Assembly: GCA_003290165.1 (NCBI GenBank)
Contig: QNQO01007617.1
Location: forward strand, 1-64,000
DNA: 64,000 nt
Direction of reading: 5' to 3'
DNA from: Berberis thunbergii
Taxonomy: Eukaryota > Streptophyta > Magnoliopsida > Ranunculales > Berberidaceae
A program made the translations under genes and the position numbers. Each line of letters opens with the position of its first letter. Within the stretch, counting starts at the first letter, position 1. This document shows, piece by piece, positions 34,250-44,522 of the stretch. The notes under the pieces were generated by a model. The model ran no database searches. It was not told the origin of the DNA and worked only from the letters and a program-made list of their open reading frames with translations.

Positions 34250-35830
34250 GGCATATATCAGTTCCCTAGTTCATTCTTTTGATCCCGTAGTGGTGTCTGC
34301 ATTTTCCTTTCCTTTAGGCTGCTTGTCACGCATTTCGATGAATTCGTCGAGTCGCCCTCTTTGAACCCAATGCTCAATTTCATCTTTTAGATTGTAGTCG
34401 TCTTCGGTATCGTGCCCGTGATCCTTGTAGAAGGAACAATACTTACCCTGATCAATCCCTTTCAGGCTTCTTCTCATTTTGAGTGGGCATTTGACGTCTT
34501 CCCATGTCGCTATTTGTTTCAGTATATTGGCCCAACTCGTTTTCAAGGTTGTGTACGGTTTGTATGCCTTTTTCATCACACTTGTTACCCCGCTCATGTC
34601 TGGGCCTTGCCGACTACAGCTTTTTGAACTCTTGCCGGCTGAATTCGGGTCTCCCATTGGTATGATGCCTCTTCGACTGTCCTCCCGGGTTTCGTCGTCC
34701 TTCTTCTTTCCTCCCTCATTTCCCGCTTCTTCAAGTGGCCTTCCCTTTCGTGATAATTTTTCTTCGTGGCAACTTTCATCTCCTCAAGAAAAATGTGTTT
34801 TTTAGATGGTCTTCAACATAATCGCCATGTTTTTGGGGGTTCCAGGTTGAGAGCATAAAAAAGGGTCATCTTTTCAGTTTGATGGTGAAAGTAGCTGCGG
34901 TCGTGTCATTGTTGCATCCGTCGATCATTGTCAGCTCGTTAGTGAAACAAGTGACATACTCTTTTATCATCTCCTCAAGTTTCTATTTGATGTGAAGGAG
35001 GTAGTGTGGTCATTTCCTCATTCGCTGACAGGCGGTGGCTAATGCCTGGAAAGAGTCTATCTACCTCAGTGGTAAGTTGTTGAACCAGTTCATTGTTGTA
35101 GAGGTAATACTAGTCGAAAACGTTATGCATAAGATGAATTTTGTACTCTCCTTTAATGCCATCATGTGGTGGAAATGTCACAAATGGTCTGTTGGGTCGG
35201 TGGTGCCATCATATGCTTTGAATTTTTGTGGGATGAACTTTATTGGCATGGGAGTTATCATGAGGGCGTCAAATAATGGTGGTTTGACTAGCTCGTACAA
35301 TACATTAGGATCTGTGACTTCTATCCTGAACGGGATTTCAGCAGGTGCTCCATCACTTTATGGAGTCTTATCTTGGGGAGGTTCATTGTTTTCGAGATTC
35401 CCCTGTTGAGGTTCTACAAGAACCTCATTGCTTTCTCGGGCTCAGTTAGTAGAGTTTTGCTGGGGTGGTGGTTGGATAGGATCGGCTGATTGAGTGCTTT
35501 CTTGAGTGAGTTTCTCCATTATCTTCATCATGTGGTTCATCTAGGTCATGAGCAAATCTACCCGAGGGTCCGTAGTGACATCGTTGGATGTTTGGGTTGT
35601 CTGGGCTACTGCACGCTATGGATTTTGACTGTTGGGCGCAATTGGCTCGGTGGTTATTATTGGGTCTCAATTGTGAGCCACTAGCAATGCAGCGTCACTA
35701 GTAGGAGGGTTATCGTGATTGTTGTTGGGTTGAGGGTCTGTAGAGTGTTCCATGTGTTTTGATAGCCTTTTAATTGTTGATCAGATTTTAGTGAGTTTTG
35801 TTATTGTGGATCTTCTTTTCAAAAAAGGAA
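34250..35830 (-). pseudogene. G2 gag, decayed but not interrupted by CACTA
   Basis: On the minus strand the reading includes DALMITPMPIKFIPQKF, then LSTWNPQKHGDYVEDHLKNT and FFLEEMKVATKKNYHEREGH, KPYTTLKTSWANILKQIATW, and KYCSFYKDHGHDTEDDYNLK followed by DEIEHWVQRGRLDEFIEMRD. It corresponds block by block to G1's gag. The point where CACTA-B sits in G1 is intact here (about 34830-34840), which supplies the empty site. Several stops and frameshifts are present. No protease or reverse transcriptase follows. Confidence 0.8.
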
Positions 35831-35860
35831 ACTTGTCGTTCCTCATGGACGACGCCAAAC

Positions 35861-36048
35861 GGATGCGTCTAAATCTCGTCCTCCTGTGAGTTGGACCTGT
35901 AAAACAGATGTTAGACTGCCAATGACCACCTAATTTAGTGGCCGGAGGCACTTCGATGCCTAAGTCAACGACTCTGTTGAAGAATGAAGTAAATCTAAAC
36001 AAAAATTAGTTAAAGTTGCATATCTTTGTCGTTTGTTCTCTTTACCTT
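35861..36048 (-). repeat. G2 5' LTR, inner part (split by G3)
   Basis: It starts GGATGCGTCTAAATCTCGTC, matching the 3' LTR start at 28958, and runs to tttacctt, where G3 begins. ACCTT (36044-36048) is the left copy of the G3 target duplication. The outer part continues at 52236-52589. Confidence 0.88.
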
Positions 36049-36640
36049 TGATGCAGTCAATTTTCTCTCCCTATTTGACCTTGACCTGCATAAGGAACGC
36101 ACGTGAGCCATGGATCACCATTGTGGTGATTGATGACAGTCTGATGCTAAAGTCAGACAGGGATACGAGGAAGGCTTAATGTTGTAAACTGGGAATTTGT
36201 AGCGTACCTTAGTTTACCAACCTTATGTCTTATTTATAGTGTTGGAGTCCTGGTTCGACTAGGCCATTAGTGGCGTAGTTTAGGCAAGGAAATCTTCATG
36301 GAGATCCTTATCCAATTGGAGTGTTGTCCATGGATGGAAATTTCTATGTACGACGTATACTCTGGCATTTGCTTCCTAGACAGAAACAAAGAGATGCTGG
36401 CTTGCCTGTTCGAAGTTGATTCCCGAAATACTTGCCTTAATAGATCTTACTTGGGGATAATTGTGAGACATATGGGCTTAGCAAGCTGTAGTAATTTGGG
36501 TCCGTCTGATGGATTGCATTGTGCGAGTTTGAAACCACTTGGGCCAGATCAGTGTCGGGCTGATGCTTGGGCCTGTTATTCTTTGAGATTATCATGACTT
36601 GTGTACAGTGTAAAATAAATGATGTTTTGATGTATCATCA
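36049..36640 (-). repeat. G3 3' LTR
   Basis: It begins TGATGCAGTCAATTTT and ends TTTTGATGTATCATCA. It matches 51585-52235 (shared: gtaccttagyttaccaac, tatttatagtgttggagtc). The right LTR is about 60 bp longer, with an additional segment around 51860-51910, so the pair differ by an indel as well as substitutions. Its termini resemble those of G1 and G2, so all three belong to one lineage. Confidence 0.87.
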
Positions 36641-36902
36641 GCTGCTCCCCCGAGTTAGTGAGTCATCGTATCGGTTCACTAAGTTACTTCTTGCAAAGAT
36701 ATGCCACTTACGATGATTGAATCTGAACCGTTACTTGATTGGCACGTTTCATTAATTAAGCGTGCGTCGGTTCAGTGGAGAAAAAGCGGGAAATCAACCC
36801 CTATTTAGATCTTTCTTTCTGCGGTGATTGACTCTTCTATTTCTTCGTTTTTAGAGACTCCGTTTTGTTTAGCTTTTGATTGAAAGTTTATTCACATTTT
36901 TC

Positions 36903-39003
36903 ATGACTCGCCAAAATCACCTTGATGATGAGCTTCTTGCCAAAAGCCTCCAGTTTTTTGAAGATTGGTCGGCTTCCGAATCGAGCATGGCTGAGATTCG
37001 GAAGACATACAACTCTACACCTTGAATGATGATCAAACACCAATATTTCCTCCAGAAGGATTCGTTTGTTTGCACCACGACATGCTTCAAATTGGTGTAT
37101 GTTTCCCATGCTTGACGAGATTTGGTGCTTTCTAGAATTTCTTGGAATACCTCCTGCCCAGTTGGTACCGAATGGATACAAGACTATCCTTCTTATATTG
37201 ATTAGGGCGAAGGATGTTGGTGTCCACGTGACTCTGAGGGTGATTCAGTTACTGACTTCCCCTCGGCTGAATGATCCGACGTGAGATGACATCGCCGGCT
37301 TGCTATGGGAAACTGTCGGATGACTTTAAATTCTGGCAGAAATATGCTTCATGGCTCCTTCACATTCGAAGTCTTTCAAGTTCAATCGTCATTCGCTTGA
37401 AGGAGAGTTCAAGCCTCTTCGTATGTATAGTTTCGCCCTTTGATTCCGTTGTGTTGATTGTATGTTGATCGCCACGTGTGTTCTTTGTAGGGAGGTTCCC
37501 CACTACGCCTCTTTCTACGGAGGTAGAGGCTACTATGGAGGCATTCTATGTCATGCCTAAAATGAATGTGGAGGAAGTTATCTGCCCTTCCAATTTTAGT
37601 CGCAGTGGGTTGTTGGCCCACTAGCACATGGCTCCCACTCTCTCTTCACAATGTCGAAGGTTAAATCCGAAGGTGGAGCCCCTTCCAAGAAGAGGAAGAC
37701 CTCCAACGTTAAGGCTCCCGCCCTATCGAACACAAAGAGGCTTTCTAAGACACTTTCCTCTTTCATAAGCTTGAAAAAGTCTCGTGCTGGGGCTGAGTCA
37801 GCTTCCAAATGGCTCGCTCCATTGAGGAAGGAGCATGATTTTGACCGGTCCGCTGGGGCAAAGTACTGAGTAGGCCAAAGCTTTGAATGAGAAGCTGACT
37901 GTTGTGGCGGCTAAGGCTCTGATGAAGATTCATCTGTGGTCCCGGAGGTCAGTCGATCTGCTGGTGGATCGACTGACAGTGGTCGTTGTAGTATGGATCA
38001 TCCCTCTTGTAGTCTGCATTGCAATCCATCTCTTTCCAGACCATACATCAAGGTAATGGAGGGTCTGCTAGACAATTCGCTCCCTTTTCTTTCTTCGGAT
38101 TCCACTGAGTTGGCTCACAACAAAGGATCGGTTGATGGTGACAGAGGGAAGGATGTAAATGAGGACCCAGGTGCAGTGGAGACTACAAAGGGAAGTACTG
38201 GCGTAATTTTGCATTCTGGAGAGCTTCATCCGAACACGTGGATGAGTTTGTTTGCTCCAGACATAGTGAAAATGAGCAACTATGTCTGGCACCAGAAGGT
38301 TGACATTGATTATGCTTCGAGGAAGCATATAAGCAGGCGTTATAGTTGGTTGGCAAACTGTGCTCTGAAGTCCGTAGAGGATGTGCTAGAAGAGTGCATG
38401 GATAAGGGGCTGAAACATCTTATGCTGAGGATGTCCCAATTGAGCCAGGTGGCCGTCACTGGGACGGAAGTGGAGGCGACTCATGAGAGGGTATACACCA
38501 TGGAACATGTCTTCTCAATTATGCAAAAGCCGCTGATGGTGAGACTTCGAATGCTCATTTAAAAGCCCTTGAGTCTGATTTAGCAAAGGTGGTGTCTGCA
38601 AGGTATATATCAAAAAAAGAGTTGAACCTGGTCTGTCGTGATTTGGAGGTTGTGTAGGAAGCTGCGACTAAGATGCGTTCTGAGTTGCAGTCTCTTGTTG
38701 ATGAAAATCTGAGTGGGTTGCCCAGTGACAGCAGTTAGAGGTCGATGTGTAATTCAATGCTTTGAAAGCAAGAAAGGCTAAGGACCAACTTCTCCTGGAG
38801 AAACATGAACTTAGCGCAGTTAAAAGTGGCATGATTACTGAGCAGTCTCAACTTGATGCACTGACAGGCAAGTTGGAGCTGCTGGAGTGTGAACTTGCTG
38901 AAGCAAAGGCGTGCAAGGAAGAACTTCTTAAGGCGCAAGGCATGTGCAAATTCGCAGGGTCGTGCATGGGAAGTTGGAACTGTTGGCGCTGATGAAGGAA
39001 GAG
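36903..39003 (+). pseudogene. G3 antisense ORF, N-terminal and middle part
   Basis: ATG at 36903 reads MTRQNHLDDELLAKSLQFFE then DWSASESSMAEIRKTY. Across frameshifts come FVCLHHDMLQIGVCFPCLTR and FLGIPPAQLVPNGYKTILLI then LIRAKDVGVHVTLRVIQLL, the PF04195-like (putative gypsy type transposon) domain. A Lys/Ser-rich stretch (GGAPSKKRKTSNVKAPALSN) could be a nuclear localisation signal. The 208-codon frame 37936-38562 includes LHPNTWMSLFAPDIVKMSNY. A heptad-rich tail follows (QSQLDALTGKLELLECELAE). It breaks at KEEHL (about 39003) where the 39009-44128 element is inserted. It is more divergent than the G1 and G2 versions but has the same order. Confidence 0.68.
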
Positions 39004-39492
39004 CATCTTGTAATACCCGCCTAATTGAATAAATATAAACATTTCTTAGTTATTAATTGTGGCGTATATTGTAATCTCATTTATTGGAAAAAAGATTTTT
39101 GTTTGCCATTACTAAATAGAATAAAAATGTGGGGGTAGTTTATAAATTGGTGTTATTGTTCTTTTGGGCTTGGACTGATTTTTTTTATATTTTGGACTTG
39201 AGCTAGGTCCTCATTGGGTTTGATAGTGATTAGGGTTTTATTTTTGTGAAAGAGGGGCGGGTGTTCTCAGAATTTCAGTGGGGGTGGATAACCACCCACC
39301 ATATAAAAAAACATTTTTTTCCTTAAGCTTTTCTTTTCTTTTCTCCTTCTCGTTTCCTTCTTCTTTGATGGCGGCGATGGGTAATGGCGGCTGACAGTGG
39401 CGAAGTGATGAAGATGGGAAGAACATGGAGGCTGGTGGGAAAGGTGATCGATCAGATTGTGGAAGGGGCGATCGACTGGTTGAAGTTGTCGA

Positions 39493-39825
39493 TTGGTTTC
39501 TATGGCTAGATTTACTAGATTTCATTATCGTTTATATGGAACTCCATATAAAAGAAGATTATTACTCCAACACACATATCTTGCTTTGGTTAGATTTTCT
39601 CATTTTGGATCAAAAGTAGTGTTCAATTCTTCAGACCCATCTTCTCATTCAGGGCCAAAAAGTGTTGGAAGAGTAGCTGTATTTTGGGATTTTGATAACA
39701 AACCACCCAAAGCATTTCCACCATTTGATGTTGTTGTTCGATTGAAGAAGGCAACATCTTCTTTCGGTGTCGTTCGTCACATGGTAGCTTATGCAAATCA
39801 CCATGCTCCCATAGCTCTGGTATGA
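39493..39825 (+). pseudogene. NYN-domain (putative endonuclease) gene fragment
   Basis: The open frame ends with GRVAVFWDFDNKPPKAFPPF, then DVVVRLKKATSSFGVVRHMV and AYANHHAP. VAVFWDxDNKPP and FGxVRxMVAYANxHA are the start of the NYN (PIN-like) domain in a plant family annotated as putative endonuclease or glycosyl hydrolase. The FWDFDN segment holds the first acidic residues of the fold. The upstream residues (RYHYRLYG-like, 39500-39640) may be the organelle-targeting leader of the same gene. It is cut after about 30 residues of the domain and runs directly into gyrase A sequence. Confidence 0.7.
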
Positions 39826-39837
39826 GCAGAGGATGAG

Positions 39838-40093
39838 GTTTTCAGTTTGGGATGGGAATGGAAGCTTGCTTGTGAAGGAGGAAGCCAGAGAAGGGAGAAT
39901 AGTTCCCACTGAACTTCACAAAGAGGTGACCGAAGCATACATGGCGTATGCAATGTCTGTGCTGCTCGGGTGAGCTTTGCCTGATGTTCGCAATGGGCTG
40001 AAGCCTGTCCACCGTCGGATATTATTTGCGATGATGAATTGGGGCTCTCATCTCGAAAACCATTCAAGAAATGGAGCTTGCTTCGGATTATAT
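39838..40093 (+). pseudogene. GYRA: DNA gyrase subunit A (organellar, nuclear-encoded) gene fragment
   Basis: Gyrase A cuts and rejoins DNA in plastids and mitochondria. The frame reads RIVPTELHKEVTEAYMAYAM then [19 protein letters not shown] and RILFAM, the very conserved start of the GyrA breakage-reunion domain. TGA replaces the CGA of GRALPDVR. A one-base shift near 40033 moves [12 protein letters not shown] out of frame. The catalytic Tyr region and all later domains are absent. About 25 residues upstream of RIVPTEL are weakly acidic, as in plant precursors. It is a captured fragment fused head to tail between the NYN and Pumilio pieces. Confidence 0.88.
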
Positions 40094-40095
40094 TA

Positions 40096-40443
40096 TAAGC
40101 CACACTTTGCAGACTTTACTTGAGGGCTGTAATGTGGACTGTCTTTGTAGTTTTCTAAGAAACTGTGGGAAGTCACTTGTTGTTATTGCAACTGATAAGT
40201 CAGGTTAGCATGTCCTTGAGACTGCACTTAGGTCGTTTCCTATGCATTTAGAGGTTAGCGATGTTCGGAATGTTCTTGAAGAGACATTGACTAAGATATC
40301 GAGGCGATTGTAGTGAATCTTGTGCAAGTGATGTGTAGTCGCTATGGATCTCATGTGATGCGAAGTCTTCTTTCCATACGTAAAGGAGTACCATTAGATT
40401 TTTTGGAGAAATTTCATGTTACAAAATCTGTTCTAGCAGAGGA
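40096..40443 (+). pseudogene. Pumilio homolog 23 / Nop9-like gene fragment
   Basis: The PUM23/Nop9 family binds RNA in the nucleolus for rRNA maturation. The frame reads [36 protein letters not shown], then HVLETALRSFPMHLEVSDVR and NVLEETLTKI. After a shift it continues VVNLVQVMCSRYGSHVMRSL then LSIRKGVPLDFLEKFHVTKS. SRYGSHVMRSLL is a Puf-repeat helix with the S-x-x-x-H positions. Only two to three repeats remain. Stops (TAG at 40207) and frameshifts break it. It is the third captured gene in the 39009-44128 element. Confidence 0.82.
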
Positions 40444-40700
40444 CGATCGATGAGGTGATGGTTGCGCAATTCCGTTGCTATTTCATCCAGTGAGTTCTTT
40501 CTTACCCCTTTCAGTTTGTTTTATGTGATGGTTTTGATAGTTATGTGTTATGTGTTTAATCTACTTTGATTAAACCTCCATTTTCTTTATTCCTGATTTT
40601 GCCCTTAATTTGGTAGATTAAATTGATGGGGTTTGATTACTTTGATTAATTGATTTGAATGAATGAATGGATACGCATTGTAGTTCACATTGATTTTAGC

Positions 40701-42386
40701 CAATTGTCAAGGCATCCGGGGTTTTTCAGGTCATCATCATTATTAGAAACGCATGTGCTTGAGTAGGGTTTGTGTAAGACTAAGGAACCCCTGAGTGTTA
40801 TCATGAAGAAAATTTGGGCAAATTGTATATCATAGGTTAGATCAGATGTGACCACAATTAGGTAGTAGGTGTATGTGTGTTTTGGATTTGTCAAATCCCA
40901 TCGGGTTGAAATTCAAATTCATCATATGTGTCCATATGGTTTATTAAAGTTGGTTGTCAAAGTGTTGTGCCACTATCAGAAATATTTTTCTCGTTAATTG
41001 TCAAAGGTAATAGATACATTGCTCCTTTGTTTGATGAAATTCCTTAATGAAATAGAAGATGGATTTGGAGAAGTTTTTACAAGTATAAAATGAGTCAATT
41101 TTGTTTAGTTCCTAATGTATCTCATTGTCATATGCTCTTTTGATCATGACTTGGAAGATATTATCTTTGGAGTATTTCTTTGGACTTATTTACATAGCTG
41201 GCGAGATTGATCCCAATTGCATAACATAAAATAGAAGAAAATTTTCTAGTAATAGATATTGACTGAAATTTAACTGAGCACTTGTTTTAGTTTGAATATT
41301 GTATTGTTATGCGAATTAGTGTGCATATTGTTTTCATATGATGCAAAGAGATGAGATGTGCGAATTGACAATGTGTCAAATATTACTTGTTCCTCAAAAG
41401 AATGGTAGATATTGTGGTTGATTTATTTATGGTTGACAAAGTGTCACCATAAAAGAGTTTTGAGTTTTAGTTTATTTTTTTTATGCTCTTTTCCACAACT
41501 CCGAAAAAAAAATGTGAAATGAAAAGAATTTTTTGTATACAGACTTGCTTGTATACGTGTGATATTATTATGGGTATGCAGACTTGCTTGCATATCGGTG
41601 CACCGTTCCATGTGAGTTCGGTTGTACGTGTAGATTTAGGAAATGCTTGCCATGGATCGAACTTCGGGTGAGATGACATGTTCCTCGAGGTGGCACCCCA
41701 CTTGGAACATATACGCTCCGAGTGGTTTCGAAGGCAAGGGAGGCACACTTGGGTGAGGTGTGTTCGGCACAAGGAGGATAGTGCGATTGTAGAAAAGAAG
41801 CGAGATTTCTTTTTGTGTATGTGCATAATTACCTTAAAGGAAGAAACTAAATGCTCATTCAACCATTGAATGAGAACTACATATCTTCCTAAAGGTAGAA
41901 AATGTGTTTTGTTAATATTTCATTAATAGTCTAATATGATTATGAATTGTATTGTTGTTGCATTTATGAGGATTGATAACTCATAAATTTTATTTATTAG
42001 TAATAAATAATGCATATTTATTTATTAGGATGATGACACCTTTGCCTCATGGAGGAACTACCTGATGTGTGGTTGTTATTGTTTAATTTTGATGTTGTCA
42101 TGTACGGATTTATTGATTTTGGGATGAAGATTTCTCACATCAGCTTTATTGCTGACCCAAGTGAGCTTTTGCTTCTTGGGTATATTCCTTTTGAAATGTA
42201 GCCATTTAGCCTTTCAGATTTAGAGACTTTTGAGCAGCGTTACTGGAGTTCCGCTAGTGAGCTAGCAACGTCAGAGTCTCTCCGGGTTAGATTTTTATTT
42301 GTTTCAAATGTTTTGTCGTTGCTGCTATTTGTTTCTGTTGTATTGAACTGTCACGTCCCCGATTTTCGAAGAAAACGAAAATCCTA
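40701..42386. repeat. 1.7-kb tandem block, copy 1
   Basis: It begins caattgtcaaggcatccggg and runs to the start of copy 2 at 42387, which opens with the same words. At its end TGTCACGTCCCCGATTTTCG (42348) is the inverse of the terminus at 44128. No coding sequence is recognised; open frames at 41467-41862 recur in copy 2 at the same offset but match no domain I know. Confidence 0.8.
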
Positions 42387-44128
42387 ACGAATTGTCAAGG
42401 CATCCGGGGTTTTTCAGGTCATCATCATCATTAGAAAAGCATGTGTTTGAGTAGGGTTTGTGTAAGACTAAGGAACCCCTGAGTGTTATCATGAAGAAAA
42501 TTTGGGCAAATTGTATATCATAGGTTAGATCAGATGTGACCACATTTAGGTAGTAGTTGTATGTGCGTTTTGGATTTGTCAAATCCCATCGGGTTGAAAT
42601 TCAAATTCATCATATGTGTCCATATGGTTTATTAAAGTTGGTTGTCAAAGTGTTGTGCCACTATCAGAAATATTTTCTCGTTAATTGTCAAAGGTAATAA
42701 ATACATTGCTCATTTGTTTGATGAAATTCCTTAATGAAATAGAAGATGGATTTGGGGAAGTTTTTACAAGAATGAATTGAGTCAATTTTGCTTAGTTCCT
42801 AATGTATCTCATTGTCATATGCTCTTTTGATCATGACCTGGAAGATATTATCTTTGGAGTATTTCTTTGGACTTATTTACATAGTTGGCGAGATTGATCT
42901 CAATTGCATAACATAAAATAGAAGAAATTTTTCTAGTAATAGATATTGACTGGAATTTAACTAAGCACTTGTTTTAGTTTGAGTATTTGTATTGTTATGT
43001 GAATTAGTGTGCATATTGCTTTTCATATGATGCAAAAAGATGAGATGTGTGAATTGACAATGTGTCAAATATTACTTATTCCTCAAAGAATTGTGGACAC
43101 TGTGGTTGATTTATTTATGGTTGACAAAGTGTCACCATAAAAGAGTTTAGAGTTTTAGTTTATTTTTTTCATGCTCTTTTCCACAACTCCGAAAAAAAAT
43201 GTGAAAAGAAAAGAATTTTTTTGTAGACAGACTTGCTTGTATATGTGTGATATTATTATAGGTATGCAGACTTGCTTGCATATCGGTGCACCGTTCCATG
43301 TGAGTTTGGTTGTACGTGTAGATTTAGGAAATGCTTGCCATGGATCGAACTTCAGGTGAGATGACATGTTCCTGGAGGTGGCACCCCACTTGGAATATGT
43401 ACGCTCCGAGTGGTTTCGAAGGCAAGGGAGGCCACACTTGGGTGAGGTGTGTTCGGCACAAGGAGGATAGTGCGATTGTGAAAAAGAAGCGAGATTTCTT
43501 TTTGTGTATGTGCATAATTACCTTAAAGGAAAAAACTAAATGTTTATTCAACCATTGAATGAGAACTCTTGTCTTCCTAAAGGTAGAAAATGTGTTTTGT
43601 TAATATTTCATTAATAGTCTAATATGATTATGAATTGTATTGTTGTTGCATTTATGAGGATTGATAACTCATAAATTATATTTATTAGTAATAAATAATG
43701 CATATTTATTTATTAGGATGATGACACCTTTGCCTCATGGAGGAACTACCTGATGTGTGGTTGTTATTGTTTATTGTTTAATTTTGATGTTGTCATGTAC
43801 GGATTTATTGATTTTGGGATGAAAATTTCTCACACCATCTTTATTGCTGACCCAAGTGAGCTTTTGCTTCTTGGGTATATTCCTTTTGAAATGTAGCCAT
43901 TTAGCCTTTCAGGTTTAGAGACTTTTGAGCAGTGTTACTGGAGTTCCGCTAGTGAGCTAGCAACGTCAGAGTCTCTCCGGGTTAGATTTTTATTTGTTTC
44001 AGATGTTTAGTCGTTGCTGCTATTTGTTTCTGTTGTATTGAATTTTCACGTCTCGAGTTTTGGGGGAAACAGATAATCCTACATGGATTTTGGGAATTTT
44101 CGTTTTCTTCGAAAATCGGGGCGTGACA
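42387..44128. repeat. 1.7-kb tandem block, copy 2, with the right terminus
   Basis: It is collinear with copy 1 over its length, with scattered substitutions and small indels. After ttgtattgaa it diverges (TTTTCACGTCTCGAG for CTGTCACGTCCCCGA) and adds GGATTTTGGGAATTTTCG up to CGGGGCGTGACA. With the inverse sequence at 42348 this makes a 1.78-kb unit with terminal inverted repeats of about 35 bp. Confidence 0.8.
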
Positions 44129-44133
44129 CATCC

Positions 44134-44320
44134 AGACTGGGACTTTGCTTATTATAAGAAGATGTCCTATGCAAACTTTGGAGTGGTCTCTGAGTTGTCA
44201 GAGGAAGATGGCGATCTAGATCATGACGCTCAAACTGAGACATGCACTTATGCAACTCCTACTTCTTCTCATGTTAGGCTTAGTTCCCTTGTATTAGTAC
44301 TTCCTCCTGATAAGGAGTAA
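44134..44320 (+). pseudogene. G3 antisense ORF, C-terminal end
   Basis: Resumes after the inserted element: PDWDFAYYKKMSYANFGVVS then ELSEEDGDLDHDAQTETCTY, ending LPPDKE and TAA at 44318-44320. An acidic C-terminus after an aromatic block parallels G1 (VDQAFEDDDGEEVSPN) and G2 (VDQVIEDEDGEVSSS), supporting a shared C-terminal architecture. Confidence 0.6.
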
Positions 44321-44522
44321 ATTTCGTACATTTGTACCTTTTGTTTCAACTGTTAATGATAATAGGGTTTCTTTTGAGTATGTTTTGTACCCGTATTTTG
44401 TTCGGTATACCTGTTGAATGGTTTTCATTTTGCCTTGTCGTTTTATTTTGACGTAGATCGGTTGGGTTAGCAGGTGTCGGGACTAGTACAATTGGTCAGG
44501 GAAATGAACGTTAGAAGGAGAT

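Larger units (their letters stand above)
39009..44128 (+). mobile_element. gene-capturing element with LTR-like ends, in the G3 antisense ORF
   Basis: The ends are TGTAATACCCGCC on the left and ...CGAAAATCGGGGCGTGACA on the right, flanked by CATCT (39004-39008) and CATCC (44129-44133). Rejoining restores the antisense ORF (KEEH then PDWDFAYYKKMSYANF). TG...CA ends and a near-perfect 5-bp duplication fit an LTR retroelement or LTR-derived unit. The left 480 bp looks like an LTR/leader (CT-rich before an ATG at 39369). It then carries NYN-domain, GYRA and PUM23 fragments, followed by two tandem copies of a 1.7-kb block. No retroviral-type genes are present, so the class remains uncertain. Confidence 0.6.

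Noticed and set aside
37936..38562. 208-codon frame as a free-standing host gene
   Set aside because: Its position and neighbours show it is part of the G3 antisense ORF.
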